From an uncultured Elioraea sp. (GTDB lineage: Bacteria; Pseudomonadota; Alphaproteobacteria; Acetobacterales; Acetobacteraceae), in contig CALKJX010000054.1 in the NCBI GenBank assembly GCA_937995555.1, positions 1 to 9,834 of the forward strand: a DNA stretch of 9,834 nt, read 5' to 3'. Below the pieces are notes generated by a model. That model made no database searches and had not been told where the DNA came from. It worked only from the letters and a program-made list of their open reading frames with translations. Made by a program: the position numbers and the translations under genes. Below, in pieces: positions 8,499 through 9,834 of the stretch; positions within the stretch are counted from its first letter, which is position 1; the number at the start of each line of letters is the position of its first letter.

Positions 8499-8738
8499 AT
8501 GGGCCGCGACGTCAGCCACATTGCCCGCCGCTGCGAACGCGCCGTCGTGTCGGCGTATCGCGAGTTGCGCGCGCACGGGGCCGCCGACCCCGAGGCGTTC
8601 CGTGCCTGCACCACGCTCTACCGCATCCATCATCCGGAGGCCTCGGTCAGCGAGGCGCGGCTGCTGGTGGCAGAGTGGATCGATCACCATGTCGTGCGCG
8701 GCAGCACCGCGCCGACGCCGGGATGCGCCTGCGACTGA
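8499..8738 (+). CDS. Small protein of unknown function (79 residues)
   Basis: I do not recognise this family. The ATG at 8499 is well supported: GGAG at 8488-8491 lies 7 nt upstream, and a promoter and operator-like repeat lie just before that. The protein starts MGRDVSHIARRCERAV and ends TPGCACD. It looks soluble and mostly helical, with alternating charged and hydrophobic residues (about 5-26 and 49-67). There is no signal peptide or membrane segment. Four cysteines (12, 37, 76, 78), including a terminal Cys-Ala-Cys, and five histidines (7, 26, 44, 45, 63, 64 make six with the HH pairs) could bind metal, but there is no recognised metal motif. The frame also runs open upstream, antiphase through the dehydrogenase gene; that part is a shadow. 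If the repeat at 8461 is a Fur-type site, an iron-related role would follow; that is speculation. Likely a conserved hypothetical gene of its lineage. Confidence 0.75.
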   Translation: MGRDVSHIARRCERAVVSAYRELRAHGAADPEAFRACTTLYRIHHPEASVSEARLLVAEWIDHHVVRGSTAPTPGCACD

Positions 8739-8748
8739 CGCCTGCCCG

Positions 8749-8763
8749 GCCGGGAGTGCCGGC
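8749..8763 (+). terminator. Weak GC hairpin after the 79-residue gene
   Basis: GCCGG, a 5-nt loop (GAGTG) and CCGGC form a short stem 10 nt after the stop codon at 8738. No run of T follows, so it is at best a weak intrinsic terminator or an RNA-stabilising hairpin. Such palindromes arise easily by chance in GC-rich DNA. Confidence 0.2.
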
Positions 8764-8841
8764 ACGTCCGGTTCTGGCGTTGCCCTCGTCTAGGCATCCG
8801 GCTCGGGCGCCAAGGCGCCTCGGGCGGCAGAGGATGGAGCG

Positions 8842-8982
8842 ATGAGCGATCGAGACGTGGTGGTGCGGGCGGGAATCACCCGGCGGCTGCTGGATCGACT
8901 GCCGGAGCGGGCGGTGCCCGTGCTGAACAGCATCGCCTTCGTGGCGCTCGCGGCCGCGCTGCTCGTGGTGCTGCTCGCCTGA
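8842..8982 (+). CDS. Small single-pass membrane protein (46 residues), unknown function
   Basis: A short gene starting MSDRDVVVRAGITRR and ending in a hydrophobic stretch (VPVLNSIAFVALAAALLVVLLA, residues about 25-46). It has a charged N-terminal half of about 24 residues and a C-terminal membrane helix that stops exactly at the last residue, the layout of a small tail-anchored inner-membrane protein. The ATG has AGAGG at 8829-8833 with an 8-nt gap. Third codon positions are mostly G or C, as in the other genes here. It follows the 79-residue gene by 103 bp with no clear promoter of its own, so it may share that transcript. The opposite strand is also open over this interval but encodes low-complexity Ser/Arg-rich sequence that looks like a shadow. 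Function unknown; being short, it could still be a chance frame. Confidence 0.6.
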   Translation: MSDRDVVVRAGITRRLLDRLPERAVPVLNSIAFVALAAALLVVLLA

Positions 8983-8997
8983 TCGCGGGACTGTCGT

Positions 8998-9834
8998 TCA
9001 AGCAGCCGCCCGGAAGAACAGCTTGCCCTGATGGCGGTTGTTGCGGATCGGCGATCCGTCCGCGACCATGCGCCGGCGTCGAACAGATCCCGCTGGTCGC
9101 TGCTCGCGGACACCGAGATCTCCGGCGTATCGGCGCGGAAATCGAGCACGCCGGCGACGACGGAGGTGCGACTCGCGTTCGCCTTGTTGTCGCCCCCGGT
9201 CTGGTAGCAATCCTCGGGACAGAGCACGCCGCGCTTGCCCTTGACGCGCGGCCAGACGACGCTCGATCGACCCTCGACATCGGCCGCGCCGGACTTCGCT
9301 CGCACGCGCGGCAGCAGTTCGGCGGCACGGATGAAGAACAGGTCGAGGAACCTGTCGTTCAGCGACTTCACCCCGGCGCGGATGGCGCGCTGGATGCCGG
9401 GCGGCGTGTAGACATGGGTCATCACGTAGGTGCCCCAGTCCGCCGCGGCCGCCACCCCGGCGCGCAGCTCGGCCTCGGTGTACTGGATGCTGTCGAGCGG
9501 GTCGTAGGGCGACGCGACACCGCCACCCGCCATCAGCTTGATCTGTGATGCGCCGAGCATGCGCTGTTCGCGCACCCGGCGCAGCACCTCCGCCTCGCGC
9601 GCGGCGGCGATATGGATGTAGGGCGCATCGGCGGTCAGCGCGACGACCTGCGGCACCGCGCAGAGCGTGGTGTGCCAATGCGAATCGATGAGTCCGGGCA
9701 TGGCGAGCCTGCCGCCGCAGTCGATCACCCGGGCCTCGCCCGGCGCCTCGCCGGCGCCTGGCAGGGCGGCGATCAGGTTGCCCTCGATCCGGATCGCGAC
9801 CCCCTCGCGGATCGATGCGATGGCGCCGTCGAAC
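8998..9834 (-). pseudogene. Broken, chimeric amidohydrolase gene (5' end outside window)
   Basis: The intact family is the metal-dependent amidohydrolases of the imidazolonepropionase/prolidase-like group. The frame is open from the right edge: FDGAIASIREGVAIRIEGN leads to IDCGGRLAMPGLIDSHWH, holding the HxH metal site, so the GTG at 9728 is internal. Near 9587 the sequence jumps from YIHIAAAREAE straight to VLRRVREQRMLGASQIKLMAGGG; members I know have about 60-70 residues between these (TTVRDVGG and a loop). SQIKLMAGGG and MTHVYTPPGIQRAIRAGVKS follow, then family similarity stops at about 9360, before the EHG histidine and the later catalytic aspartate. From there about 95 codons of unrelated coding-like sequence continue in frame (NDRFLDLFFIRAAELL, SSVVWPRVKGKRGVLCPEDC) and then, after an apparent one-base slip near 9070, 23 codons end RNNRHQGKLFFRAAA and a TGA at 8998. 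Without the slip the frame runs on to 8790, antisense to the 46-residue gene. It is most likely non-functional as an amidohydrolase. Confidence 0.75.

Noticed and set aside
8804..8821. GGCGCC-AA-GGCGCC palindromic repeat before the 46-residue gene
   Set aside because: Two copies of a common GC palindrome in GC-rich DNA, no T-run and no promoter context; not enough to call a terminator or operator.
8790..8997. Continuation of the amidohydrolase-fusion frame to a stop at 8790
   Set aside because: After about 9070 the translation becomes Ser/Arg/Thr low-complexity and lies antisense to the 46-residue gene; the neighbouring frame ending at 8998 reads more naturally.

Overview
This is GC-rich DNA with strong G/C preference at third codon positions. 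The gene set (an ImuB-dependent type DnaE2 polymerase, a PutA without a ribbon-helix-helix domain, a tartrate/D-malate dehydrogenase and a prolidase-like amidohydrolase) points to an alphaproteobacterium. A Rhodospirillales/Acetobacteraceae-type genome is my best guess; this is inferred from protein families, not from a marker gene. I see no rRNA, tRNA, CRISPR array, transposase or phage gene.

Layout. Positions 1-3168 (+) hold almost all of dnaE2/imuC, an error-prone DNA polymerase whose first few dozen codons lie left of the window. It ends 9 bp from the end of the convergent putA (3178-6861, -), a 1227-residue bifunctional enzyme that oxidises proline to glutamate. Upstream of putA on the same strand, 43 bp away, is a 112-residue TraR/DksA-type zinc-finger protein (6905-7243), so the two may be co-transcribed. 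An 86-bp divergent gap separates it from a tartrate/D-malate dehydrogenase gene (7330-8400, +).

Positions 8401-9834 are the accessory part. A readable sigma70-like promoter (8421-8450) is followed at once by a perfect 8-bp inverted repeat with a 5-bp spacer (8461-8481), placed like an operator. Next come an unrecognised 79-residue protein (8499-8738) and a 46-residue single-span membrane protein (8842-8982). Converging on them is a broken gene (8998-9834, -). Its 5' part is an amidohydrolase with an internal deletion, and it lacks the usual C-terminal half. It then runs in frame into about 120 codons of unrelated, coding-like sequence, which itself carries an apparent one-base frameshift near 9070.

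How they fit together. PutA feeds glutamate and the 2-oxoglutarate pool, and the dehydrogenase oxidises C4 hydroxy-acids, so the centre is catabolic; the DksA-like protein could link it to nutrient status (inference). DnaE2 belongs to SOS-induced mutagenic repair and is unrelated to its neighbours. The most interesting parts are the operator-like repeat with its two small genes and the chimeric broken gene. I found no clear previously undescribed multi-gene system.
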